A stretch of 64,000 nt of DNA. Source: Microbulbifer variabilis ATCC 700307 (GTDB lineage Bacteria; Pseudomonadota; Gammaproteobacteria; Pseudomonadales; Cellvibrionaceae). Below the pieces are notes generated by a model. The model worked only from the letters and a program-made list of their open reading frames with translations. It was not told the DNA's origin and did no database searches. The stretch lies in the NCBI RefSeq assembly GCF_000380565.1, contig NZ_AQYJ01000026.1, positions 310,001 to 374,000 of the forward strand, written 5' to 3'. Made by a program: the position numbers and the translations under genes. Positions 1 to 8,194 of the stretch are shown here, piece after piece. Numbering within the stretch: the stretch's first letter is position 1; each line of letters starts with the position of its first letter.

Positions 1-779
1 GACGTAAATACTTAACTTTTGGCCTGACGCTATCGGCTCTTGCTTTTATTGTCTGGTACCTAGGTACCATTATTTTATTTGTTGAGGCCATAGAGCCAGC
101 CACAGACAACCCTTTCTTCTTCCTGGTGGAAAAGTTGAAGCGCTCCGTGGAGTACATTGGTGGCTGGCGAATATGGGCTGTAGCCACGGCAATAGTGGCA
201 TTAATGCCGGTCTCCCTATTAGTAGACATCTCTGATTTTTGTAAGCGCTACCTCACCAATGAACCTGCGGCCAGGGGCAAACCTGCGGTACGTTTTGAAA
301 TAATCCGACGAGTACGTGAACAATTGGAAAGCAGCCTTGCACAAGAAAAATACCAGTCGGTGACCATTGTCGGACACAGCTTCGGTAGTGTTGTCACTGT
401 TGACCTGTTTGCTGACCTTCCCCCCATTGGAGTCCCTGTTCGCATACTCACAATGGGCTCCCTAATTGAAGTATTAGGTAAGCAAGCACCCTGGCTGCAG
501 AATGAAGTACTTGAACTGTCCCAGCGCAAAGACTTAATTGAGTGGATTGATATCAAGTCTCACTCAGATTGGTTTGCCAGCGGATCGGCAGTACCAGATG
601 CCCATCATTGCTATGAGCGTATTATTGGCTCATATGGCACTTTCCCAGACAAGCTGGCTGCCAGGGTACACTCTCGTTACTTTGACAATCAGGAGGCCGT
701 GAGGCTACTGCTATCTTATTACGAGCGACAAAATAGTATCGTTAGCCATAGCGAAAAAATAGCCATAGAGCCAGCCTGA
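1..779 (+). CDS. Membrane-anchored alpha/beta hydrolase (lipase-like), 5' end outside window
   Basis: The frame is open from the first bases (first full codon at base 3) to the TGA at 777-779, so the gene begins upstream of the window; the GTG at 126 is internal and not a credible start. Two hydrophobic stretches, one in the first 30 visible codons and one at bases 168-230, look like membrane segments. They are followed by a soluble domain with a GHSFG nucleophile elbow (Ser codon 378-380), the GxSxG signature of lipases and esterases. A His-rich stretch near base 600 may supply the catalytic His. It is followed closely by a lipoprotein gene and a small helical protein, probably one transcript. 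Substrate unknown; hydrolase fold fairly sure. Confidence 0.7.
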   Translation, partial: RKYLTFGLTLSALAFIVWYLGTIILFVEAIEPATDNPFFFLVEKLKRSVEYIGGWRIWAVATAIVALMPVSLLVDISDFCKRYLTNEPAARGKPAVRFEIIRRVREQLESSLAQEKYQSVTIVGHSFGSVVTVDLFADLPPIGVPVRILTMGSLIEVLGKQAPWLQNEVLELSQRKDLIEWIDIKSHSDWFASGSAVPDAHHCYERIIGSYGTFPDKLAARVHSRYFDNQEAVRLLLSYYERQNSIVSHSEKIAIEPA

Positions 780-868
780 ACCAATAACAAAGCGCACTGC
801 TCGTGCCGGTAAGAAATTTCCAGAACACAACAGTCACCAACAATACACTTACAGCAAGGAGAGTAGAG

Positions 869-1372
869 ATGTCAGCCAACCAGCCAATGAAAAGAGCATC
901 GACTCTGTGCTTATTTCTGGCGATTCTTGTCAGTAGCTGTACCCAGCTTGCTCCCAGGTATGATGCGGAGCTTTATTCTGGCCTAACCGAAGTCAATGCT
1001 GAATTGATGCAATTCTTTTCCTCGGTTTCCCATGGCACCAACAAAGGCTCCTATAGCGAGAGAAGCCAAAACTATCACTCCTTAATTGGTAAAATTGATG
1101 CGCTGGCCATGCAATCAAATACCCGACCTGTCCCCGGCAAGGTTACTTTGAGAAAAATCAACAATTACCTTGACTCTACAGATAGCAATATTAGTTTTGA
1201 ATCTGCACCACCAAGTGTTGCTTCCCTTGAAAAAATTTCCAGCAGTCTAAATCGAATGCGAAAGGAAGATGAAGATAAGGGACTGCGTGCTACTGCTGTT
1301 GCTCTCTTCAAAAATGAAGTTGTAATCTCCATGGACCAGGCCCTGACCTATGAATCTTTTCTAAACCGCTGA
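869..1372 (+). CDS. Small lipoprotein of unknown function
   Basis: The protein has 167 residues. I chose the ATG at 869 because an AAGGAGAG ribosome site (857-864) lies just before it; an in-frame GTG at 803 has no such site. A short basic N-terminus, a hydrophobic stretch and the lipobox V-S-S-C (Cys24) mark a lipoprotein signal peptide. The rest is mostly polar and helical with no family I recognise. It sits between the membrane hydrolase and a small helical protein, about 90 bases and 10 bases from them, which suggests co-transcription. A partner or inhibitor of the hydrolase is conceivable but is only a guess. Confidence 0.7.
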   Translation: MSANQPMKRASTLCLFLAILVSSCTQLAPRYDAELYSGLTEVNAELMQFFSSVSHGTNKGSYSERSQNYHSLIGKIDALAMQSNTRPVPGKVTLRKINNYLDSTDSNISFESAPPSVASLEKISSSLNRMRKEDEDKGLRATAVALFKNEVVISMDQALTYESFLNR

Positions 1373-1382
1373 GGAATTAGAC

Positions 1383-1721
1383 ATGTCACTTGACGTTAAC
1401 CAGCTGATTTCCAATATCAAAGATGCAGCTTCCACAGTTATCAATCACGATATCACCGAGATTCGCGGTTTTTCAGAACGCCAACTGGCTGCGCTGGCGC
1501 TGCAAGCAAAGCTCATCGCCAACGCAATTTTGGCCGAGGAAATTGATGATGACCTCAGAGACTACTTTCTAGACTCTCTGGAAGATATGGCCCTAAACTT
1601 TGCCAAAACTTTACGTGGACTTCTCGCAGTCACTATTGAAAAGGTTTGGAATGCGGTTGTCGGTATTATTTGGTCAGCAATAGAGGCCTGCACTGGAATT
1701 TCATTGAAAATTGCCTCTTGA
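1383..1721 (+). CDS. Small helical protein of unknown function
   Basis: 112 residues, starting 10 bases after the lipoprotein stop with a GAGGAAT ribosome site before the ATG. The sequence is predicted helical: an acidic, amphipathic middle (residues about 25-70) and a hydrophobic C-terminal third containing a VVGIIWSAIEA-like stretch that could lie on or in a membrane. No signal peptide and no recognised domain. Position makes it the third gene of the hydrolase-lipoprotein transcript. Confidence 0.6.
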   Translation: MSLDVNQLISNIKDAASTVINHDITEIRGFSERQLAALALQAKLIANAILAEEIDDDLRDYFLDSLEDMALNFAKTLRGLLAVTIEKVWNAVVGIIWSAIEACTGISLKIAS

Positions 1722-2228
1722 CCCTAAATGAGTTTTTCCATCTCACGCCCCGAAATTTTATCGTAAAGCTCCGGGGCTTCCAATTCATCAATGTATAACC
1801 CATTTTCTCATGTTTTGTGCCCTATCAGAGCCTATCCCTAATTTTGACTCCCTAAGAACGGAATATTTTTTGAGCCTCTAATCAGAATACTAAGCTCGCT
1901 TCCCCTTAACCCGTTTGATGAAGACAACCTGGGTGGTGTAGTTTCAGGCGGTGCCTGGGGGGGCGCTCCGTGCACAATATCACTATCAGTTATCCTGGAT
2001 TTCTAAGTAACTTTCCATAAGCATCCAGGCAGCTCCCAATGAGCGCTGCTTGGATGCTTAAATTGGCTCACCTAAACAGTTGCCCTTTAGCAAAATAAAG
2101 CTGAATAAGCTTGTAGTTTTTTCTTACCGTGTTTTTTCGGTAAAATTTGGCATCGCTCAAACCATAAAGAGATATAGCGCGATATAACAAATAATAACAC
2201 TGGGCAACGCCCACAGAGGATACACTCT
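1722..2228. other. Intergenic region with two hairpins
   Basis: About 500 bases without a convincing gene. It holds a GCCCCG...CGGGGC inverted repeat near 1747-1775 and a longer inverted repeat at 2019-2059 (listed separately). The promoter and an AGAGGA ribosome site for the next gene lie at its right end. Confidence 0.5.
2019..2059. repeat. 15-bp inverted repeat
   Basis: Arms at 2019-2033 and 2045-2059 pair over 15 bases with one G-T wobble around an 11-base loop. No T-run follows on either strand, so it is not a classical intrinsic terminator. It could be a factor-dependent terminator, an RNA-stability hairpin or a protein-binding palindrome. Confidence 0.6.
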
Positions 2229-3356
2229 ATGAAGGCCCTTCTCACGGCAATACTGGCTATAACACTTTGCGCCCACTCTAAGGCTGCCGATAATCTGGTA
2301 CTGGTAACTATTGATGGCTTGCGCTGGCAGGAAGTTTTTTCCGGTTACGACCAGGAAATATTGAATCACGAAAAGTTTACGGAGAATAAAGATCAATTGA
2401 TCAAGCAATTTGGAGGCGAATCAGCAAAGGTAAAGCGAGAAAAACTTTTTCCTTTTATCTGGAATAAAATAGAAAAAGGCGGATTTCTGGCCGGTAACCG
2501 TGACAAGGAATCTTTTGCCAATATCACTAACGGCTGGTGGTTTTCCTACCCTGGCTACAATGAAATCCTCACCGGGCGCGCCGATCCAAAAATTAACAGC
2601 AATGATCCACTACCCAATGACAATATCACTTTCCTGGAATGGTTAAATAACAAACCAGAGTTTGAAAAAAGTGTAGCTGTTTTTGGTAGCTGGGGCGTAT
2701 TCTCAGCTATTATCAACCGGGATCGAAGCGGTGTTTTTGTCAATGCAGGATTGGAACCCGCCAACTGGCCTGGAATATCCCAGCGTGCTCAATTTCTGAA
2801 TGAACTGCAAGGCCAGCTGCCAGTTTTCTGGCAGGATGTACGCCCGGACGCCTTCACCTATGGGCTCGCCAAAGAATATTTAATCCATAATAAGCCAAAG
2901 ATGCTCTATATAGCCCTGGGTGAGACCGATGATTTCGCCCACGATGAACAGTACCACCAATACCTCGATTCCGCCCATCGCAGTGATGTAATTCTCGCAG
3001 ACCTATGGAGTACCCTGCAATCTATCGAAGGCTACCGAAACAATACTAACCTGATAATAACCGTGGACCATGGCCGCGGTAACATTGCCGAAGCCTGGCC
3101 ACACCACGCCAGCGGCCCGGCACTGACTCAATATTTTGGCAAGGAAGACCACCCACACAAAAATGGCATGCCCGGATCAGATGAAATCTGGATTGCAGCA
3201 CTGGGCCCGGATATCAAAGCACATGGTGAAGTATCAGGGGGCCCCACTCTGTACCAGAATCAGATTGCCGCCACAGCATTACAGTTGCTGGGTTTCACTC
3301 CCACAGATTTTTCCAGGGACGCCGGTCCAGCCATAGATAACTTAGTGAAGAAATAG
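2229..3356 (+). CDS. Secreted alkaline-phosphatase-superfamily metalloenzyme
   Basis: 375 residues with a signal peptide ending near Ala19-Ala20. The fold is that of alkaline phosphatases, sulfatases and nucleotide pyrophosphatases: VTIDGLRW near residue 27 (first metal Asp), a SYPGYNEILTG segment holding the likely Ser nucleophile, a G-E-T-D-D-F-A-H segment and a VDHGRG segment that supply the other metal ligands, and a late HHASGP. It probably hydrolyses a phosphate or sulfate ester in the periplasm or outside the cell; substrate not predictable. It stands alone, with a GGGGCCA/TGGCCCC hairpin (3370-3390) just after it. Confidence 0.75.
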   Translation: MKALLTAILAITLCAHSKAADNLVLVTIDGLRWQEVFSGYDQEILNHEKFTENKDQLIKQFGGESAKVKREKLFPFIWNKIEKGGFLAGNRDKESFANITNGWWFSYPGYNEILTGRADPKINSNDPLPNDNITFLEWLNNKPEFEKSVAVFGSWGVFSAIINRDRSGVFVNAGLEPANWPGISQRAQFLNELQGQLPVFWQDVRPDAFTYGLAKEYLIHNKPKMLYIALGETDDFAHDEQYHQYLDSAHRSDVILADLWSTLQSIEGYRNNTNLIITVDHGRGNIAEAWPHHASGPALTQYFGKEDHPHKNGMPGSDEIWIAALGPDIKAHGEVSGGPTLYQNQIAATALQLLGFTPTDFSRDAGPAIDNLVKK

Positions 3357-3369
3357 CCTTTTCTGCTTC

Positions 3370-3390
3370 GGGGCCACTATGGCTGGCCCC
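3370..3390 (+). terminator. Hairpin after the phosphatase-fold gene
   Basis: A perfect 7-bp GC-rich stem with a 7-base loop begins 14 bases after the stop codon. There is no clear T-run, so termination is inferred from position and stem strength only. Confidence 0.4.
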
Positions 3391-3521
3391 AGTCAGTTCA
3401 GCAATAGAACTTGGTGCAATCGTCTCCAATCTGGCATTTGGAAACAGCTCACTAGCTGCCCCGCCCCAGTTTCCGCATAATTGTCGGCCGCACTCGTAAC
3501 TAAATACAAATGGCCTGATGT

Positions 3522-4514
3522 ATGTGGTTTAAAAACCTTCGTGTCTATCGCTTAACCAAAGAATTCAGCCTGGATGCTGAAAAATTCAACGAACTACTGG
3601 AGCCACAGGCATTTATACCCTGTGGCAGCCAGGACTCCTCTCGCTATGGCTGGGTCCCCCCCCTTGGACGCCACGGTAACCAGTTGGTCCACGCAACCAA
3701 TGGCTACTTAATGGTCTGTGCCAAAAAACAGGAAAAGGTTCTGCCCGCGGCAGTCGTCAATGAAAAAGTCGAAGAGCTGGCCCAAGCTATCTCCGCAAAA
3801 GAGGCCCGCCAGGTTGGTCGCAAAGAGCGACAAAACCTGAAGGATGAAGTGTTGCTTGAAATGCGGCCTAAAGCCTTTGCTCGCTCGCGCCTACACTACG
3901 CCTATATCGCGCCCCACGATGGTTTGGTCGTAGTAGATGCCTCCTCAGCATCTGCCGCAGAGGAATTGCTGGAAAACCTCCGCGAAGCGATCAGCAGCCT
4001 TGCGGTAATCCCCCTTTCCGCCAAAAATTTGCCACAGCAAACCATGACCCACTGGCTCACCGCACCTGAAGCGCCAATACAGTTTGATTTTGGCCATGAA
4101 TGTGAGCTTCGAGACCCTAAAGACAGCGGTAGTGTGATCCGCTGCAAAAACCAAGACCTTTGCGCGGAGGAGATACACAACCACCTGGTGGCGGGGCTTC
4201 AAGTCCACAAGCTGGGACTGGTCTGGCGTGGAGGAGTTGAATTCCTGGTTGACGACCAGCTCTCCCTGAAACGCGTCAAGTTCAACGATGAATTACTGGA
4301 AAAAGCCGATAGCGCCGATGCAGATAATGCAGCTCTGCGCTTTGACGCCGATTTTGCCGTAATGACCCTTGAAATCTCAGCTCTGCTCAAGGACTTGCTT
4401 GCCGCTTTTGGCGGAGTAAATATGGAGGCTGCCAGCGTGGAGGAAATAGTAGCCAAAGCCTCACGTGGAGAAGTCGATGAGCGGGTACGAGAAGTGGAAG
4501 AAGTAGCGTTCTGA
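3522..4514 (+). CDS. rdgC: Recombination-associated protein RdgC
   Basis: 330 residues, starting with the typical M-W-F-K-N-L-x-V-Y-R-L motif and covering the full length expected of RdgC (about 300-305 in Escherichia coli). RdgC forms a ring-shaped dimer that binds double-stranded DNA without sequence preference and tempers RecA filament formation. The C-terminal acidic tail, rich in Glu and Val, is a little longer than usual. The gene appears to be a single-gene unit, convergent with gnd; a GC-rich hairpin lies directly after the stop. Confidence 0.93.
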   Translation: MWFKNLRVYRLTKEFSLDAEKFNELLEPQAFIPCGSQDSSRYGWVPPLGRHGNQLVHATNGYLMVCAKKQEKVLPAAVVNEKVEELAQAISAKEARQVGRKERQNLKDEVLLEMRPKAFARSRLHYAYIAPHDGLVVVDASSASAAEELLENLREAISSLAVIPLSAKNLPQQTMTHWLTAPEAPIQFDFGHECELRDPKDSGSVIRCKNQDLCAEEIHNHLVAGLQVHKLGLVWRGGVEFLVDDQLSLKRVKFNDELLEKADSADADNAALRFDADFAVMTLEISALLKDLLAAFGGVNMEAASVEEIVAKASRGEVDERVREVEEVAF

Positions 4515-4521
4515 GTACTTA

Positions 4522-4542
4522 CCCGGTGCCATTCGCACCGGG
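4522..4542. terminator. Hairpin between rdgC and gnd
   Basis: Perfect 8-bp stem (CCCGGTGC with GCACCGGG) and a 5-base loop, eight bases after the rdgC stop and in the convergent gap with gnd. No T-run; it could act for either gene with Rho help. Confidence 0.45.
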
Positions 4543-4612
4543 AGGCCCACCGGGTGAAGCCCACTCCTACCCTCAGAATATATGTGGGCTCTTCCCCTCA
4601 CTCTCTATCAGA

Positions 4613-6133
4613 TCATATCTCTACAACAGGGCGACCTGGCTCACTCCAGAGTACGTGGTATTTCCTCTGCTCAGGCTGGTCCACACGGGAGAAAGTATGC
4701 GCGCCGAAGAAGTCCCTCTGCCCTTGTAGCAAATTAGCTGGCAGGGACTCTGTGCGGAACGCATCGTAGTAACTCAAAGCCGAAGACAGTGCCGGTACCG
4801 GAATACCATTCAACGTGGCACTGGCAACCGCCTGACGCCAATTGCTTTGGTGTTCGGCAATCTGCTGAGTAAAGAAGTCATCCAATAACAAATTGGACAG
4901 CTTGGCATCGCGCTCATAAGCATCGCTGATAGACTGAAGAAATACTGCACGGATAATACAGCCCGCCCGCCAAATACGCGCAATCTCAGAAAAATTCAGC
5001 TGCCAGCCCTGCTCTCGCGCAGCCAGCTTCATCAGGTCAAAGCCTTGGGCGTATACACAAATTTTCGCGCAGTACAGGGCATCGTGCAGCTCCTGGATTA
5101 CCTCATCACGCTGCTCCACCGCTACCGGGGATACTGACGGCCCCTTTAGTTTCTGAGCAGCACGAGAGCGCAGGGTCTTACGCGTAGACAGGGAACGAGC
5201 ATAAACTGCTTCGGCAATACTCGGTGCCGGACATCCCACCTCCAGACTGCTGATTGCCGTCCACAGCCCTGTTCCCTTCTGGCCGGCTCGATCCAGAATC
5301 ACATCAACCAGCGGCTGCTCGGTGACAGAATCCAGGGTGGATAGAACTTCCGCACTGATATTGATCAGGTAGCTGTTCAGTGGGCCGCGATTCCATTCTC
5401 GAAACACTTCAGCAATCTCGGCTGGTGACATCTCCAGGGCACTGCGCATCACATGGTAGGCCTCACAGATCATCTGCATATCAGCGTATTCGATACCATT
5501 GTGCACCATCTTTACATAGTGACCGGAACCAATGGGACCAATATAGGCCGCACAGGGCTCTCCCTCACGTACAGGATTGCCTGGCTCAAAGCGCTCGATA
5601 GGTTGGCCACTGGCCTTATCGACCTTGGCTGCAATGGAGTGCCAAACCGGCTCTATACGGCTCCAGGCATAACGGTCACCACTAGGCATCAAAGAGGGGC
5701 CAAAACGGGCACCAACCTCGCCTCCGGATACTGCCGTGGTAAAAAAGATCAGCTTACCTTCATATCGCTTGGCGCGCTCAACGGAGTCAGTCCACAAGCT
5801 GTTACCGGTATCCACCACGATATCGTCTGCTTTAAGCCCTGCATCCAGTAGCTTGCAGCAAACATCATCTACTGGTGCACCCGCTGGCACAGACAGAATA
5901 ATCAGGTGCGGCGCCTTTACTTTTGCCAACAGCTCGGTGTACGAATTGCAGGTCTCCACCCGTGCCGGCTGATCACCGCGCTCTTTCTTGTCCTGCTCCA
6001 GCAGTGCGTTGAGCCGATTGTGATCCAGATCGAAAGCACAAACCTTGTAGCCGTTGTCAGCCAGGTTCAGGATCAGGTTCTTACCCATCACACCGGCGCC
6101 GATAAAGCCAATATCGCACTGTGAGTCAGACAT
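4613..6133 (-). CDS. gnd: 6-phosphogluconate dehydrogenase, decarboxylating
   Basis: 506 residues from the ATG at 6133, which has a GGAG ribosome site; an upstream in-frame extension to 6238 lacks one and carries no homology. It oxidises 6-phosphogluconate to ribulose 5-phosphate in the pentose phosphate pathway, making NADPH. Seen: the Rossmann GFIGAGVMGKNL at the N-terminus, the GHYVKMVHNGIEY catalytic segment with its Lys, and the C-terminal region with FGAHTFSRVD typical of the long homodimeric form. Length is slightly above the usual 468-485. No other pentose-phosphate gene is near. Confidence 0.95.
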   Translation of the reverse strand: MSDSQCDIGFIGAGVMGKNLILNLADNGYKVCAFDLDHNRLNALLEQDKKERGDQPARVETCNSYTELLAKVKAPHLIILSVPAGAPVDDVCCKLLDAGLKADDIVVDTGNSLWTDSVERAKRYEGKLIFFTTAVSGGEVGARFGPSLMPSGDRYAWSRIEPVWHSIAAKVDKASGQPIERFEPGNPVREGEPCAAYIGPIGSGHYVKMVHNGIEYADMQMICEAYHVMRSALEMSPAEIAEVFREWNRGPLNSYLINISAEVLSTLDSVTEQPLVDVILDRAGQKGTGLWTAISSLEVGCPAPSIAEAVYARSLSTRKTLRSRAAQKLKGPSVSPVAVEQRDEVIQELHDALYCAKICVYAQGFDLMKLAAREQGWQLNFSEIARIWRAGCIIRAVFLQSISDAYERDAKLSNLLLDDFFTQQIAEHQSNWRQAVASATLNGIPVPALSSALSYYDAFRTESLPANLLQGQRDFFGAHTFSRVDQPEQRKYHVLWSEPGRPVVEI

Positions 6134-7276
6134 CAAGTTCTCCGTACTAAGATAGGGGTCTTTCAGGGGCGCGGAGTATAGCAATATGAATACGAGGCCG
6201 GGAGAGCAAAGATCCAGCGACATCACCCTAATGTACAAAAAACAACCAACAAAATATTGATCACTGACAAAAACTCAGCATGGAGTAGGTACTTTCCTAG
6301 AGGGATTAGATTGGACCAGCCCGGTATATCTTTTAGCGCCAGGGCCCTGATCACAGGCAAGTACAATAGCCTTCTTCCCTGTCCACATTCACCAGGAACA
6401 GTCATTCTGTTAACCATTACAAATGGCTGATATAACCTTAGAAATCAGATCCAGAAGACAGCTTTCACATAGCGGCAGGAAGTAGATTCCATTTATAAGA
6501 GAGATGACAACCAGAAGATCGGCTATGCCAGTTTTAACTTTTCGTTGAGGCACACTGTCGGAGATCTGATAGGTAATTCCAACCAATCCACCGGAGGGAA
6601 GTTTCCAAAAATGTTAGAGTCCCCATTACCAAGTTCAATTAAATCCTCAAAACAAAGAGTGGTATTATCTTAAATAATTCACGACTTTTATTTACCGCAC
6701 CACAGAAAACCGTAAAAATTTATATCCCAACTTATTTTTAAATAAATTTGAAAATGCAGGATGTACTATCATAGTCACTTCAGACCACTTTTGGCAGTTC
6801 GCCAACATTCAGCCTTCATTCATCCCTTCGATCCCCCAGGCTACATCTTTTAATTTTCCAGGAAGTATGAACTCATCGTATAAAAAATATAAACTCCAAA
6901 ATGTTTAAAATGGAAATCATTATCGCTCAACAGATCCAATATTGAGGATAACCAAATCCCACTGTGGTAAAGGCTTATTAGGTACAGAAATCTTAATATA
7001 AAATATTCTGACTATAATCAACTAAATTTGAGGATAAAGAATGTTCTTTACCGATAAAATCGCGTCTATTTGAATTATCCCTCCCCCCAATAATCGTCCC
7101 TGTTCGTCTTTAAGGATGGATGGTGTTGATACTTAAACCCTATTCAGTTTTTCTAGGCTATAAGTGGAATCACCTCCAAGCGATGATGCGCTTATTAAAA
7201 GGCGGCGGATTATAAATACCCAAGTATTGACACTACGCCTGCCGTAACTTACAAAGCTACTAGGAATATTATTATT
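6134..7276. other. AT-rich intergenic region, no gene seen
   Basis: About 1.1 kb between divergent gnd and the PraB-like gene. No frame shows a credible protein. It must hold the promoters of both neighbours. A Fur-box-like sequence is listed separately. Confidence 0.5.
6906..6924 (-). promoter_or_regulatory. Possible Fur-box-like site
   Basis: Read on the minus strand, the 19 bases begin GATAATGAT and match the 19-base Fur consensus at about 14 positions by eye. It lies about 350 bases before the PraB-like gene, far from an expected promoter, so a chance match in AT-rich DNA is quite possible. Confidence 0.22.
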
Positions 7277-7759
7277 ATGAAAAAGATCCTTACCGCTGCT
7301 TCTATCTGTCTCGTTTCCCTTGGGGTTACCAGTCTAGCCAACGCCGAAACCTGGTCCCCTCCGGGTGCTATCGCCTTGGCAAATGTTGGCACCCTAACGG
7401 TTAAAAAAGGAATTTCTCTTAACTGCACACTTTCAGGCAGTGTAAATTCCACCGGCGCAGATGCTTCAGTAGGCAGTCTTGCGCTATCGGGCGGATTCCT
7501 CAATATGTGCAACAGTGTCTCCTTCAATAATCTTCCCTATGACCTGATAGGAAACGCAAACAATACAGTAACCTTAAAGAATGTTGCTGTTGCCGCCGTA
7601 ACTGGTAACTGCGCTGGAGATTTAACAGGTTCTTTCGATCAATCAACAGGAAGGATCACCTTTAATAATGCTCAAATTCCGAGTGTAGGTTCAGGTAGTG
7701 CCTGTGTAATTAATGGCGTTGTATCAACCAACCCACAATCCTCATTTACTGTACCCTAA
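7277..7759 (+). CDS. PraB-like secreted protein (alkane-oxidation activator family)
   Basis: 160 residues with a clear signal peptide (cleavage after A-N-A, about residue 23). The mature part is small, Gly/Ser/Asn/Val-rich and beta-predicted, with four Cys that could form disulfides. The pattern GTLTVKKG...LNCTLSGSV...ALSGG...C...LP, with a final C-V-I-N-G, resembles the Pseudomonas PraB family of secreted proteins linked to growth on hexadecane and to biofilm. No alkane hydroxylase gene is near, so an adhesin or surface-active role is as likely. The gene is alone and ends in an intrinsic terminator. Confidence 0.55.
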   Translation: MKKILTAASICLVSLGVTSLANAETWSPPGAIALANVGTLTVKKGISLNCTLSGSVNSTGADASVGSLALSGGFLNMCNSVSFNNLPYDLIGNANNTVTLKNVAVAAVTGNCAGDLTGSFDQSTGRITFNNAQIPSVGSGSACVINGVVSTNPQSSFTVP

Positions 7760-7782
7760 AAAACCCTCGAGGTAGCCAATTT

Positions 7783-7816
7783 AAAATACCGCCGGCAACC
7801 GCTAGCGGTATTTTTT
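7783..7816 (+). terminator. Intrinsic terminator of the PraB-like gene
   Basis: A 10-bp stem (AAAATACCGC with GCGGTATTTT), a 12-base loop and six T residues at the 3' side, 23 bases after the stop. This is a textbook Rho-independent terminator and suggests high expression of the gene before it. Confidence 0.85.
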
Positions 7817-8194
7817 ATAAATAACTAATGAATTTCATTTCAAAGCATTTTCTTATTACCCTTACCTTTATATAAAATACTACTATTCAAATCCTCTTAT
7901 AATGTCATGCAACATTAATCCCTCAAAAGGAAATCAGGCCCTACAATTACAGTACCTTCATAGTAGAATACGCTAGAGAAGCTATTCCCTACAACCAACC
8001 TAATCTTGAAAGAGAATAAATATCAGCTCTATTAATCTAAAAATTAATTTAATTTAGATATTAGTAAATTAGCAATCTATCAGAAGAAGACAAAGGAAAA
8101 GCCACAGTAAGTAAGAGATGAAATACCGCATTCTAACTTACTGTGACTACTCTAATCAGCAGGCCTCCGATACCGGGTTTAAAAAGTAAAAGTA
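7817..8194. other. AT-rich intergenic region
   Basis: About 380 bases between the PraB-like terminator and the end of the TonB receptor gene. Nothing coding or repeated is visible. Confidence 0.5.

Noticed and set aside
126..779. GTG at 126 as start of the hydrolase gene
   Set aside because: The frame stays open to the window edge and encodes a membrane helix upstream, so the gene begins outside.
5453..5851. Plus-strand frames inside gnd
   Set aside because: Shadows of gnd on the other strand, without ribosome sites or similarity.
6133..6238. N-terminal extension of Gnd
   Set aside because: Extra 35 residues lack family similarity; the ATG at 6133 has a ribosome site and the normal GFIGAGVMG start.
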